This document shows, in pieces, positions 10,825-22,499 of a stretch of 64,000 nucleotides of DNA (positions within the stretch are counted from its first letter, which is position 1; the number at the start of each line of letters is the position of its first letter). The stretch is from positions 162,675,051-162,739,050 of the forward strand of contig NC_133666.1 in the NCBI RefSeq assembly GCF_037893015.1, written 5' to 3'. Under the pieces are notes generated by a model that saw only the letters and a list, made by a program, of their open reading frames with translations, had not been told where the DNA came from and made no database searches. The DNA comes from Macrotis lagotis (taxonomy: Eukaryota; Chordata; Mammalia; Peramelemorphia; Peramelidae). A program made the position numbers and the translations under genes.

Positions 10825-11185
10825 ACATTCTTTCACTTAATGGATAATGAAATAGCCCAGAGACATAAAGTGACTTGTCCAGTGCCATACAGGATGAAAA
10901 TTATGATTTAAACATAGATTTCTATAACAAACCATGAATAGTTAGACTCTAGAGACACATTGAAAAATCACACAAAATGATTTTGAGTGAAGGAAGCAGA
11001 ATCAAGAGAAAATTGTACACTTTAGCAACAACAATGTGAGTTGATCTCATATGATGGATGAAATTCAGAGAACTAGGATTACCCTGAGAGAGTTGTTATG
11101 ATCAGGGCCATACACATTCTTATCATTCTTATGATTTGAACATAGGTTTTCTGACTTCAAGTACATAGATTTTCCTAAAACATGT
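10825..11185 (-). repeat. MIR-like SINE interrupted by a duplicated L1 fragment
   Basis: Two pieces of one antisense MIR: 10825-10923 ('cactta..ggata..aaagtgacttgtccagtgcca..gatttaaacatag') and 11129-11185 ('gatttgaacataggttttctgacttcaagt'). The intervening 10921-11128 is L1-derived (next entry). Confidence 0.55.
10921..11128 (+). repeat. Local duplicate of L1 3' sequence between 23-base direct repeats
   Basis: This block is about 90% identical by eye to 10161-10350 within the L1 3' half, about 760 bases upstream. Both copies contain 'actctagagacacat', 'aaaaatcacacaaaatgatt' and 'ctttagcaacaacaatg'. It is flanked by 'ttatgatttaaacatagatt' (10901-10920, continuing to 10923) and 'ttatgatttgaacataggtt' (from 11129). 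It has no poly(A) tail, so an ordinary L1 3' insertion does not explain it well. Confidence 0.7.
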
Positions 11186-14100
11186 TTCCAATAACCTAAA
11201 TAATGTTCATATTCACATTATCATTATAAATAAATTAAAAAAGCATGAAAACATTGTTTCTAATTGAAAGTGTCTTGCCCCAAATCCCCCCCATATTAGG
11301 ATATTAAAGGTTTTCCCCCAAACAAGGTGTGCAGTCTGATTCTGAAGAGGCCAGGGAGCTCCAGATTAATAATTCTAGCAGTTTAATAATCAAAGTGTGA
11401 TATTCACATTGGCACAGTCTAGGGTGGCAGCTAGATAACATTTTGAAATTCCTACAAGATATTTGATTTTCCACAAACACCTCCACAAACTGATGTAATT
11501 ATAAAAATGAGACAAAAGGAAGAAGAGTTATATAAAGTAGTGCAGATTGGCTGATACTGTGGATTTACTCTGTTCATCACTGGGCCCAGGTCCCAGATAT
11601 CTGGATACCCTATCTGTTCTAGATTGTCTAGAGTCCTGGCCATGCAAGACTGTGTACTAGTGAGGCATGCCCCAGTCAGTGTATTTTTCTTTTGACTTAT
11701 ATTATTCCTAGCTTTCATTGAAAGGGACTTCATATTATTATTATTATTATTATTATGGTTTTCCTGATAGGAACTTTTGCTAAGAGACCCACATTATTCA
11801 TGACCTTTACTGAAAGAAAGTCACACTGTGACTTTCCCTGCTTAAGAGATCCACATTATTATGGTTTTCATTAAAAGGAACCCCACAGAAGAATAGCTAA
11901 AAGAAATGTATCAGGAATTGGCACAGTTGGTATCATTGTTTGATTAAAGGTAAAAACAAACAACTTGTCACAATATACTGACATTAGAAATGTTCCTAAT
12001 GAATTTAAGCAAGCAAACCACTGTGAGTAAAGCTTCACCTTATATGGAAATATTTATCATGACACATTTGGAAACAGAGAAATTCTATGAAGAATTTAAA
12101 AAGCAATGGTTGGATTCAAAACAGTGTTGTGAGCTGTGCCATTAAAAATGTCCTCAACCTTTCAGGGTCACCCTGAGAATACTGAGGTGACAAAGATCAA
12201 GTTTTAAGAATCTAGGCATTAGAAGAATAACTTCAGAGAATGTGCTACAGAACAAAAGATTTATTTTTTTCTATTATATGAAGAAATAGATGTCAAGTTC
12301 CAATCCCATTGATAGTGAGGACATTCATAGCATGCACTTGACCAGCAGTCTCAAAAGCCATGTCTTAGTTCAGACTCAAATTCTGATTATAGATTGCAGC
12401 TGGTTAGGATTATTATACCACCCCTAGACACTAGGCAGTATGACATGGAAAACAATGCTCCTTCCATGAAGAGATAAGCGATACACATATTTATATATAA
12501 TGTTCATCAGGATTCAGGTTATAGTTTGTCTAAAAAAATGTGGTTACTCAAACAATATGAATGCTTATTCCTTTTTTTGGGGAAGTATGTCTCCTGGGCC
12601 TTCATTGCTCGATGTTGGCACAAGTGAAAAAGCAAATATAGACAGAAACAAACATACTTTACCTGTTGTCTTTTTAAGCTAAAAGAATTTTTTTTTAATC
12701 CACTTTTAGGAAGCCCTATGCATTGGGTCTTTTGAGGATCTCAGATGACTGAGATGATCAAAAGATAGTTGGGGCAGTGTCACAAAGTATAATAAGCAAC
12801 AAAAAATAAAAGGAGGTGGGGAGGAAGTGAGTTGTATCACTTTGTGTGACCATTGTCTTTTACATCTTTTTTTAGGATGGAGCCTTATTGAGGCACCTAC
12901 GCAATTTAGAAATACAGTCAAAACACAATTACAATCCAAACTATTCCTCTCTGTATGTGAATGCTTTTAAATAAAAATAATTCTGTCTGTACTTGAAATT
13001 GATTATACTGAAGTATCACCCTTGCTATTCATAATTCATACAATAAAATTTCAAAGATGTTATAATAGCACCTTATATACCATATATTTTCCCTTCCCTG
13101 TCTCCACCTCTACCCAAATACAGATGGCAGTCCCCTACCAGTATGTGACATGGGATGAGTGACACTAGTCAGTATCACTTCTCCAAAGCACTGTTATTCA
13201 GAATCCTCCTAAATTTGTATGTTTATTTGCTTTAAATACTTTTAGAAGATAGTTTAAAAGTACTATGGATGTCTATGCCTATATTCTCTGCTTCTGGGTA
13301 GTTAAGACTGGTGGATTGCTTGAGGCAAGGAGTCCTGAGCTATAGAGGGACTAAAACTGATAAGAGTGTCAACCCTAAATCCATTATCTAAATGTAAGCA
13401 GGATGGAATGAAATGAAGTAAAGAAGTTGGGAAGAACAGTTGTCAAATGAGGGATGAACCTATAATGGTTAGAAAAAATGGAGTAGGCTAAAACTTCCAT
13501 GCCATTAGGGATCAAACCATTTTCCACTTCTAGTTTGGGTGAAATAGGCAAAACAAGTTTCAAAAAATAATTTATTTTAAAAATAAGATTAAAGGAAAAG
13601 AAAGAAAATAAGACTTACTGAATTAATAACCATGCTGACAAAGCCTTTTCTTGTTTGCTTTTTTGTTTTTTCTTGATTTTCACTGATGAGAAAAGTTCCC
13701 ACAGGATGATAGAATACATTCATCACAGAGACTTTGGGGTTAGGCCTTTATCACTGATTCTAACTGGCCTCTCTAGCTGGAAGAAGAAGTCAGGAGTTAG
13801 AGAGAGTTACATAAATCTTTAAATCTACTTTATCTCTGGCTGGGCAATCAAATTCTACAAGGAGATAATTCTCAGAAAACTGAAGATTAAGTAGCAAAGC
13901 TAAATTTGAGATTTCAAAATGTGATTATGGCAAGTTTGTAATTGGAATTACAATAGAATTTATCCCTTTAATACAATTCACAGGTTGGTAACTGATATCT
14001 ACCACGATATAGAAAAAAAAAACAAAATTAAAAAAATGTTTAAAAGATTTTTTCTTAACATGTAGGAAACAGTAGACTATAAACTTAGGTATCATATCAG

Positions 14101-14690
14101 GATTGACTGTTCCAATATACTCAGATCATGAGTTAAAATTCAAAGTAAATATCAAATTAAAAAGATTAAATAAAACATAAAAAGTAGAAACTACAATCCA
14201 ATTACAATGTCAATGCAGTCTATTAACTGAACTGTTACTGACAAATGGGAAAAGAACAAAAGCAAAGACATCTGCTGTACCATTATTCCTTTTAACAAGA
14301 TTAACTAATGATAAAGTGATATTTAAATGAGTTCAAAAGTGTCTAGAAATTTCCTCCACTCAAAAACCATCTTGCCATGAAAAGAGATATGACAATCTGA
14401 GGGAACGCTGGAGACCAGATGAAAAGAATGATGGAAGACTATGAGAAATAAAACATCACAAAAACAGTAAAAAATGAATAAGGAGAAAACAAGCCTATAA
14501 AGAGATTATTATGAGATCTAATTAAACTCAATATTTTCAATTGTATTTGTAAATAAACCTCAAAGGTATGAAATAAAGTAAACTTGGTAAGATTTTTACA
14601 ATTACTTATTTTCTGGGGCAATAATTATCAAACACCAATATTGATACAACACATGCTAAAAACAACAATTAAACTTTTACAAGTGTCATC
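11186..14690. other. Mostly unassigned sequence
   Basis: I recognise no gene and no clear repeat apart from an (ATT)n run at 11733-11756. Several short open frames (for example 11452-11733 and 12706-12939 on the minus strand) have no recognisable motif or conserved-looking composition. Old repeats too diverged to read by eye may be present. Confidence 0.4.
11733..11756. repeat. (ATT)n microsatellite
   Basis: Eight tandem ATT units. Confidence 0.95.
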
Positions 14691-14699
14691 AGAAAGAAC

Positions 14700-15700
14700 A
14701 GCTGATTCCCCAAATTGAAGAATGATCAAATGACATGAACTAGCGGTTTTCAAATGAACAATCAATGTTATCTATAATCATGTGAAAAAGTGCTCTAAAT
14801 CAGTTTTTTTATTAGAGAAATGGAAATTAAAACAACTGTTATTATGGCATACCTATCAGATTAGTTAATATGGCCAAAAAGAAAAATTCATAAATGTTGG
14901 AGACGATGTGGGAAAATTGAGACACTAAGACACTTGTGGTAGAATCATAAGTTGATTCAATCATTCTAGAGAGCAATTTGCATCTGTATTCAAGGGACAA
15001 CCACACCATGTAAACCCTTTGATCCAGCAATACCACTACTTGGTCTGTATCTCAAAGAGGTCATACAAAAGAGTAAAGGACATCCATGTGCAATAAATAA
15101 TTTATAGGAAGCACTTTCTATTGTGTAAATTTGGAAATTAAGGGGATTCCCATTAATTGGGGAATGATAGAATAAGCTGTGGTAAATGAATGAAATACTA
15201 TTTTGCAATAAGAAATGATGAACAGTCAGATTTCAGAAAAACTTGGAAAGACCTGCATGAATTGATGAAAGGTGAAATGAGCAGACCCACGAAAACAATG
15301 TACTCTCTATCAGCAACATTGTGTGATGACCAACTATTAAAGATCCAAGGCAAGTACAAAGGAATTAACCAAGGAGAATGTTAGCCATATTCCAGATAAA
15401 GAACTGATGGACCCTGAAGATGGATCAAAGCATATTTAATTTAAATACTTTATTCTTACTCATTTTTCTTTTGATATTTCTTCTTCCACAACTGAGAATA
15501 ATATGGTAATATGTTCTTCATGATAGCACATGTATAAACTATATCAAACTGTCCAAAGCATTCAGAAGAAGGGAGGAGAAGGAGTAAAGAAGGGAGAAAA
15601 AGTTGGAATTTAAAATCTTATAAAAGTTAATGCTAAAATTTTTCTTGATTTGTACTTGGGGAAAAATAAAATGCTATTAAATATAAAAAAGAAAAAATAG
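14700..15700 (+). mobile_element. 5'-truncated L1: ORF2 C-terminus and 3' UTR
   Basis: A 'ggaaattaaaacaactgtta' block at about 14821-14840 is the ORF2 EIKTT..YH segment. 'tttgatccagcaataccacta' at about 15019-15039 encodes FDPAIPL. 15190-15384 is open and reads MKYYFAIRNDEQSDFRKTWK, which corresponds to the MEYYAAIKND ORF2 end. The 3' UTR follows with the 'gatggatcaaagcatattt' motif and a terminal A-rich stretch near 15660-15700. It is clearly older and of a different subfamily than the copy at 52.6-54.0 kb. Confidence 0.8.
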
Positions 15701-16235
15701 CTAAACAGGACTGCATCTCTGTACTAGAGATAATATAATGGATACATTTGCATGATCTCTCAAAATGCAAGAGATTCCTAAAAAATAGGAAATAATATTA
15801 TATACTATTTATAATAACACAAAAAGGTGACCAAGAAGAAATCAGTAGCTACTAGCCTATATGCTTCTTATTTCAATTCTTCTCCTCCCTAAAAAAATCT
15901 TTACACACAAATGATATACACATATCAAAGCTAGCTTTGAGTAAAACCCAAAGCAAGGTAGATAATTTTCTAAAACAAGACAATATATTTAGGTCAAACT
16001 ATGAGCTATCGGAATTCCAGATTATGCTTAGTCAATTTTTTATTTATTTAAAAAAGTAGGTCCTTCTCCAATAAGACATTTCTCTTCAATATTTTAAGAT
16101 TATATATGTTTCTGTGAAAATAGAGTTATAAAGATTGGTATATATGTTCTTCCATCTCTTTTCCGTTGCATTGTACATTCTCCAGTGTTTGTGTGTACAT
16201 TTCTGGAGTATACTTGTCCCTCACCTCTACCCCTG
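15701..16235. other. Unassigned AT-rich sequence
   Basis: Nothing recognised between the L1 tail and the L2 3' end. Confidence 0.45.
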
Positions 16236-16239
16236 AGCA

Positions 16240-16358
16240 TCCCTAATTTCTTTCAAGAGGCTGCTCAAATATTATCTTCTACATGAAGATGGATCAAAGC
16301 ATATTTATCAAAGCATGATATTATTCTCTAGGTTAATGCATCTCCCCAGCAGAAATTA

Positions 16359-16407
<49 letters not shown>

Positions 16408-16560
16408 CATAAACCTAATACATGTTGATTTCTCTAGTTAGGTTGTAAGTTTCTAGATATCAAGGACAGCTGAGTATTTGTTTTAATTTCTTCAAATTCC
16501 TGCACAATGATTTTGATTGATAGAATTAATGATTTACAATAAATAAGGTAAAAAACACAT
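16240..16560 (+). mobile_element. L2 3' end with (GT)n expansion
   Basis: Sense L2 3' features are in order: 'tttcaagaggctgctcaaat', 'ttctacatgaag', 'aggttgtaagtttc..atatcaaggaca', then a terminal 'ttgattgatagaa'. It is interrupted by a 19-24 base segment identical to L1 3' UTR sequence at 15415-15438, and by (GT)n at 16361-16406. Confidence 0.6.
16361..16406. repeat. (GT)n microsatellite
   Basis: About 23 uninterrupted GT units within the L2 remnant. Confidence 0.97.
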
Positions 16561-18555
16561 TCACCACATTCACTTGTATGCATGTACATATATTTGTGTC
16601 ATGGAAGATTGTATTTGCTTTAGAAGACAGTAAATGTACATTCTAAAAAGTAAAAGTGTTCAATATCTATGGTGAGGTTATCAAAGTTCCTTTGTTCATA
16701 TAATACCATAACAATTTAATGAAATCTGCTAATATGAAAGAGATTGAACTATCCTAACTGGAAAAATAAAATGGCTAAAAAATGTACATTTTTTCAAACT
16801 ATGACACTGAATTAGATGAGTACCTATTGAACTAACTCATCCATTTTTATGTCTTATCTCTATAAATGACAATGAAAACATTTGAGATGACTATGGGAGG
16901 AGAGAGAGAAAGAGAGAGAGAGAAACAGAGACAGACAGAGAGACAGAGACAGAGTTGGACAGGCAGATGCAGTCATAAAGTAAGAATTAGAGTTAATGAA
17001 AAGATGCATTGAATGTGACATTATGATTACTAAAACATTAAAAGAAACAGAGAAAAATCTCTTTTGTGCTGAATGAAACCACTATGAAGAAGTTTTAGGA
17101 AGAGAAAATCTAGTCTAGGCCAAGATAAAAAGGCATGCAAAAACTGCAATCTGTATTAGGAGGGAACATTCCTGTGATGAAATGATGAATTAATTGAAGT
17201 AAATTAATATTAAATTATGGCTAAGTTTTAAAGTAATTAGCGATTTCCCCTTGTTCTTTATTATTTCTGGAGCAAGTTTACTTGAAACTATAAAACTATG
17301 TGTCATTTTTTCCATTTATATCTATTAACTTTATGATTTGAATGAAATTTACAGAATTAGTCACCATTCTTTGTATGACCAAGATTTCTTGTCTCAGTCA
17401 TTGTACTCCTAGTCAAACTAATCTGTAGACTCTCTTACATAAATGCATTCAAGGGAAGAGAAAGGCGAAGGGAAGAGAAACTTGAGAGATACCAGTAGAA
17501 TTTCCCTTTGAAGTCTTTATAAAATATACTTTAGAATGTTCCTGCAGGCTTTCAGTGTCACCATTTTGATTTCCTATCTGAGAATGAAAACGAGTATACT
17601 ATGGTATACTACTATTTTTCTTTCCTTATAAAATGTTTTTTTTTCCCCTTAAAATTGAGGGATATACATAAACTAGAAGCAAATTTGTTCTTTAGTTTAA
17701 TTCCCTTCAACCTGCCCTCTAAACTTCATATTAGTAGGCCTACAATAATAAAGTCAGATAACTAGATGCAGTCCTATGTACCTTTGAGAAGTGAATTCAA
17801 TATTAACATATCTCAATAATTAAAATTATATTGTTTAAATAAATATATTAGAAAATAATATTGCTTATGTAACCTTGATGCCACTATATGAAAATACTTC
17901 CTTTCATTGAAGTAAATGAAAATATTTGCATCTTTCTAAGGGAAACTATATTCTCTAATTTGTATTCCTATTTTTGCCCTAGAGCATCCCATTATTAAAC
18001 CTATTAAATGATGGATTTCACCTATTGTTTGTGTATATATTGAATTACATAGTTATTAGATATGGTTTGTCATGAAGTTAACCTATTAAACCTTTAGAAA
18101 AGATATTCCTCTAACTATGTTAGAATATTAGTCTCTATTTATTCAAAAACAAGAGTAGAAATTCTTACATGTGATGCCCAGAAAATGTCAGAGCCTTTTT
18201 TTCTCTCACCTGAGTCACAGTGTTCCCATTTAATTTCTTTGCTTTGTTTGGTATCTGGCTTATTGATGATTATTGGTCACTCATAATTACGTTCTTTGAA
18301 CCCAATCTTCCATGAGGCTTCCTGTGCACTCACCTAGAAAAGGCAATGTCACTGTTTCCAGTGAATTAGATCAATCAAAACAGAAAAATAAATGTGAGAG
18401 CACAACAGATCAGGCTTGTGTAATACTTATTCAACTGTGTTGATGTCATTTGAAGAGAAAAGGCATTTTATCATGGCAAATGTCATGACTAGCTTATAAA
18501 CCAACTTCTTGTCACCAGTTTGATTATAAACAGAATTTTGTTTGTAAAAATTCTC
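16561..18555. other. Unassigned sequence with a GA-rich tract
   Basis: A GA/CAGA-rich simple repeat lies at 16897-16954. The rest is AT-rich with no repeat family or coding region that I can name. Confidence 0.4.
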
Positions 18556-18775
18556 TAAATCCTCAGGTCCTAGTAACACTGCAAGGGGAAGGTACTAAGC
18601 AGATGGGAAGAGTAGGAACGGTCTTCATCAGAAAGTGGGTTCCTGAGTGAGTCTTAAAGAAAGCCAAGGAAACTTAGTCACCCAAGAGAAACTTAGGTTA
18701 GGGATGACATGAAATATGAAAAAAAGGAAGGTAAGAGGAAGCATGAAGGATAGCTAATGCAATTATACTGAACTA
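18556..18775 (-). mobile_element. L2 fragment, antisense
   Basis: The plus strand carries the antisense L2 pattern 'cttcatcagaaag..gagtcttaaagaaagccaagga', which corresponds to the usual 'cttcctg..aggtgg..acttgaaggaagccagggaag' region. It contains 29 bases (18684-18712) identical to 20977-21005. Confidence 0.5.
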
Positions 18776-18854
18776 ATTACAATTCCTCAAACATGATAAC
18801 CCATTTCCTTCCTCAGTGTTTTTGCACTAGTCTGAAAAGAGAAGGGTCCAGGTT

Positions 18855-19190
18855 TTTTAAATTAATTAATAAATTAATCAATTAATTAATTATCTTTTAA
18901 TTTTACAATTTTCCACCTAATCTCATTTCCTTCTCTCCACCCTCCACAGAAGGCAGTCAGTTAGTCTTTACATTGTTTCTATGATATACATTCATCTAAG
19001 TTGAATGTAATGAAAGAGAAACCATATCCTTACAGAAGAAAAATAATAAGATAGCAAAATTACATGACAAGGTAACCTATTTTTTTAAAATTAAAGGTAA
19101 TAGTCTTTGGTCTTTGTTCAAACTCCACAATTCTTTCTCTGGATACAGTGCCTAGGGAAAAAAAAGTTCCAAATTCATTCTTTTTTCTCT
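18855..19190 (-). mobile_element. L1 3' UTR, antisense
   Basis: It starts with an (ATTA)n-rich tail at 18865-18895. The antisense 3' UTR follows: 'ttttacaattttcca', 'cctccacagaaggcagtcag', 'agtctttacattgtttc' and 'ggtctttgttcaaactccac'. It is 5'-truncated at about 19190. Confidence 0.7.
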
Positions 19191-19254
19191 GTGACTGTAT
19201 AAACAGTGGATGGTGTGTAGGGACCGAAATCGATAAAACTCGTTTTTTTTTACA

Positions 19255-19435
19255 GCAAGTTCACATCTGACCTCAGATACTTGCTACTTGTGTGATCCTC
19301 TTTGCCTCAGTTCTTCAATGAATTTGAGAAAGAAATGTCAAACCTTTCCCTATCTTTGCCAAGATGAACCCAAATGGGCTAATGTGGAGTTGAAATGACT
19401 AAATAACAATTACAACAACTAGTACAATTGTGACG
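19255..19435 (+). repeat. CORE-SINE (MAR1/THER1-like)
   Basis: Shows 'catctgacctcagatacttg..tgtgatcct' followed by 'aagaaatgtcaaac' and 'tatctttgccaagatgaacccaaatgggc', ending in 'actaaataacaattacaac'. This is the typical 3' module of a marsupial CORE-SINE. Confidence 0.7.
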
Positions 19436-19584
19436 AGTTAAAAATAAAAAAAATAAAAACATTTATATAGCTATATAAAGTTACATAAAATATATTATAT
19501 ATAGAATCATTTTATATTCTCTATCTGCATTCTTGTTCCTTCAAAAAAGAAACCTCCCTGAAGAGTTGAAATATAGTGTAGTTG

Positions 19585-19745
19585 GGACAACTAGGTGGTG
19601 CCGTGGATAGAGCACTGGCCCTGGAGTCAGGAGTACCTGAGTTCAAATCTAGTTTCAGACACTTAATAAGTACGTAGCTATGTGACCTTGGGCAAGCCAC
19701 TTAATCCCATTGCTTTGCAAAAAAAAAAAGAAGAGAGAAAAAAAA
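19585..19745 (+). mobile_element. Marsupial SINE with target-site duplication
   Basis: Complete tRNA-derived SINE with an A-rich tail at 19718-19745. A 17-base target-site duplication, 'gaaatatagtgtagttg' (19568-19584) against 'gaaatataatgtagttg' (19746-19762), has one mismatch, so this is a relatively young insertion. Confidence 0.93.
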
Positions 19746-20164
19746 GAAATATAATGTAGTTGAAAAAAAATCCATTTCTCTCCTGGTACTCCAGGTACTC
19801 CTATATTGTCCCACTCTACCACATTTGTACAATTAGTTGCATAGGATAGAAATGCAGTGGCTAGCTGTGTTCATCATGTTTAAAATATTATATAAACAAA
19901 AATGGGAAATAAACTCAAAATGGATTGAGTTAGTATGTATACAGCAGTAGTTATATAGTACATAAAGGAGAGGAAGGAAAAATGATACCTGGGTAATAAA
20001 GCATTTGGTTACACTAGTTAACCAAATCTGGCAAAACAAGATTCACTCCATATCTCTTCTTCATGGTTTGATTGCCTAAGCCCCAGGTCCTGAATATTGA
20101 CATTGAGGATCTCATGGAAAGTACTCTTTACAGGTCCCCAGGATGTTTCTTTGGTTCTGTAACA

Positions 20165-20650
20165 TCGTTTTTCTTTTCCTTTTTTTAATTGATTTTTACT
20201 TTTCCAAATACATGTTATAAAAGTTTTTTTAAACATTGATTCATATGCCTATTCATATTTCTAAGTTAAAAAATTTCCTTCCACCCTCCATTCCCACTCC
20301 CTTCCTCAGTGATGAACACTCAGATTAATATTGTACTTACACATTTATGATAAGCATGTTTACAGATTAGCCATTTTTTGGTATGAGGAATTAGTATTAA
20401 GATAAAGAAATATATAAGACTTTTTTTTAAAAAGTAAATGTAGTCTTCCTCAGATTCTGAAGGATTTTTTGTTTTGTTTTCTTTTGTCTTTCTTCTTCTG
20501 GATGGGAATAGCATTGTCCATAGCTGGTCTAACAGGGTTGTCCTCGCTCTCTGAACTGCAGAGGACACTTGCATCCATCAGAGCTGATCTTCTCACAGTG
20601 TTCTTTTTAATATGTACATTGTTCTCTTGATTTGTAACAGTTTTTAATCA
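20165..20650 (-). mobile_element. 5'-truncated L1 3' UTR, antisense
   Basis: The antisense 3' terminal region is clear: 'ccaccctccattcccactcc', 'cagtgatgaacactcagatt', 'gccattttttggtatgagga', 'tcttcttctggatgggaata' and 'acagggttgtcctcgctctc'. It breaks off at about 20650 before the ORF2 coding region. Confidence 0.8.
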
Positions 20651-20929
20651 CAAATGTCATTCACAAGGAAATCTACCCCTCCATGAGCATTAAGGTGCTA
20701 GCATGCTAATTTCCAGTGTGAGAATATTCTTGACTTCAATAGAAGATCTATTCTATTTTTCTGGAAGGGGGAGTCAATGTCACATTATCTTAGTCACCCA
20801 ATCTCCAAATAAGAATAATTAATTTCCTTCTGGGAGGAGAGTAGATTAAAGAGTTATCCATTTAGATAACATACTTGAACTGATCAGCATTGATTTCAGA
20901 GTCCTAATCTCCTTGTCAATACCAAGAAG

Positions 20930-21250
20930 TACTGCAAAAGTATCATTTGAAGGAACTAGGGATGTTTCTCCTGGAAAAGAGAAACTTAGGTTAGGGATGA
21001 CATGATAATTATATTAAAGTCTTTGAGGACTGGAAGAACAATTACATTAAGTTTAGGGCTAGAACACAGATATACTGTGGAAACAATCTAAGTTCCACAG
21101 GAGTTGATTTAGGCTTAATAATACAAGGGTAAAAAAATTCCTAACAATGATTGATGTCTTAAATTGGAATGAAATAATTCAGAAAGTAGTAGTGTTCCTG
21201 TCATTGGAGCTCTTCAAATAAGAAACTTGATGATTATTTGTTATGTTTGT
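20930..21250 (-). mobile_element. CR1/L3 fragment, antisense
   Basis: The plus strand has the antisense CR1-type order: 'aactagggatgtttctcctg', 'gaaaagagaaacttagg..gacatgata', 'ttgatttaggcttaataata', 'ttcctaacaatgattga', then 'attggagctcttcaaataag'. Typical CR1/L3 shows 'ggatgtttagcctggagaag..gacatgatagctgtcttcaa' and 'gaggtcttcaagcaaagg'. Confidence 0.6.
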
Positions 21251-21479
21251 TTTAGATGGGAGATTTATTTAGGTATGAGGGGAATTGTATAAATCTAAAC
21301 TCTGTGTTACTAATAGAATCCTTTGTCAAAGCTACCACAATGGAAGATTCTAACTTTTTAATCTCATCTGACTATTGCTACACACCTCTGAATATAGTGT
21401 TCTATTTAGACAAAAGTGCAGTCAAAAATCAGAGAACTTCATTAGAACTTTAGAGGTAGATAAGTGAAATAGTTATTTA

Positions 21480-21715
21480 CTCAACGAACTTGGAGTGGGG
21501 AATAACTGAGATCAAATCTGGTCTCAGACACTTAGTAGTTTTATGAACCTGGGCAAGTCAATTAATCTTTGCTGCCTTCATTTCCACATCTGTAACATAA
21601 GGATAATAGTACCAACTTTCATCTAAGGTTTCTGTGAGGATAAAAATGAGACTATATATATATGTAAAATGTGGTGTAAAACTTTAATCATTATAAAAAT
21701 ATTAGCTATCATTAC
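21480..21715 (+). repeat. MIR-like SINE
   Basis: Shows 'gatcaaatctggtctcagac', 'gaacctgggcaagtcaatta', 'catctgtaacataaggataa' and 'gtgaggataaaaatgaga', the full order of a MIR element. Confidence 0.7.
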
Positions 21716-21724
21716 TTACTATGG

Positions 21725-21910
21725 ATAAGTGGATAGAAGGTGAGGAATGGAGTCAGAACAACCTGGATTCTAATTCTGCCTCAGATGCAAAAGATTTTGA
21801 CCCTGGACAAGTTCCGTTGCCAAATCAGGAAAAATCAGGTATTGATGATTCAGGCAAAGATGAATTTGGAAGTCTCTTCTAACCCTAAATAAATGATGCT
21901 ATGATCCAAA
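21725..21910 (+). repeat. MIR/MON1-like SINE
   Basis: 'tggagtcagaacaacctgga', 'tctgcctcagatgcaaaa', 'ttttgaccctggacaagttc' and a 3' 'ggaagtctcttctaacccta' segment. The internal part is rearranged. Confidence 0.6.
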
Positions 21911-22214
21911 AAATCTGTGAAAAATGATTTATGAGTGATATAGAAAATAATGTTTGTAAGAGTTTAGAAGCAGAAGAGAGACTTTCTTGTTATGAAGTGT
22001 GGGAAAATTTCAGGGACAACATGTTACTATGTCATGGAAATGTTCATTTTCCTTCCAAAGTTAAAAATAATTAAAAAATAATCAAATAGGTTCTTATTGT
22101 TAATTATAGGACCAACATGTAGGGAATTCAGATGAAATTAAGCAAAAATATGAGCAAAAATAAACATTATTTTTGAAGAATAATAAAGTTTTTTTTTTTC
22201 ATAGAGGAAGTGAT

Positions 22215-22480
22215 TGTATGGGGAAATAGTGGGACAAAAAGCCAGAACAGAAAATTTTAGGCAGATTACTGAGGGCATTAGAAACTAAGTTAAAGAACTG
22301 ATTCTTTATGCAGTAGACAAGGAGGAATTATTGGAGGTTGCAAAAGTCTAGTCTATATTGTAATGAGGACTATTCAAGTGTGATGGTAATGGAATTGGAA
22401 AGGTAAGTATGGATGTGAGAGATATTGAAAAGGAAATATCAAGATTCTGTGATGGATGAAATGTGAAAAGTATGGAGGAA
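22215..22480 (-). mobile_element. L2 fragment, antisense
   Basis: 'aagtctagtctatattgtaa', 'gatggtaatggaattggaaa' and 'tgagagatattgaaaaggaa' follow the order of the antisense L2 ORF region ('aatagtccaggtgag..gatggtg..gatgttgtgaagg'). Confidence 0.5.
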
Positions 22481-22499
22481 GAGGGAAACTTATTACTTA

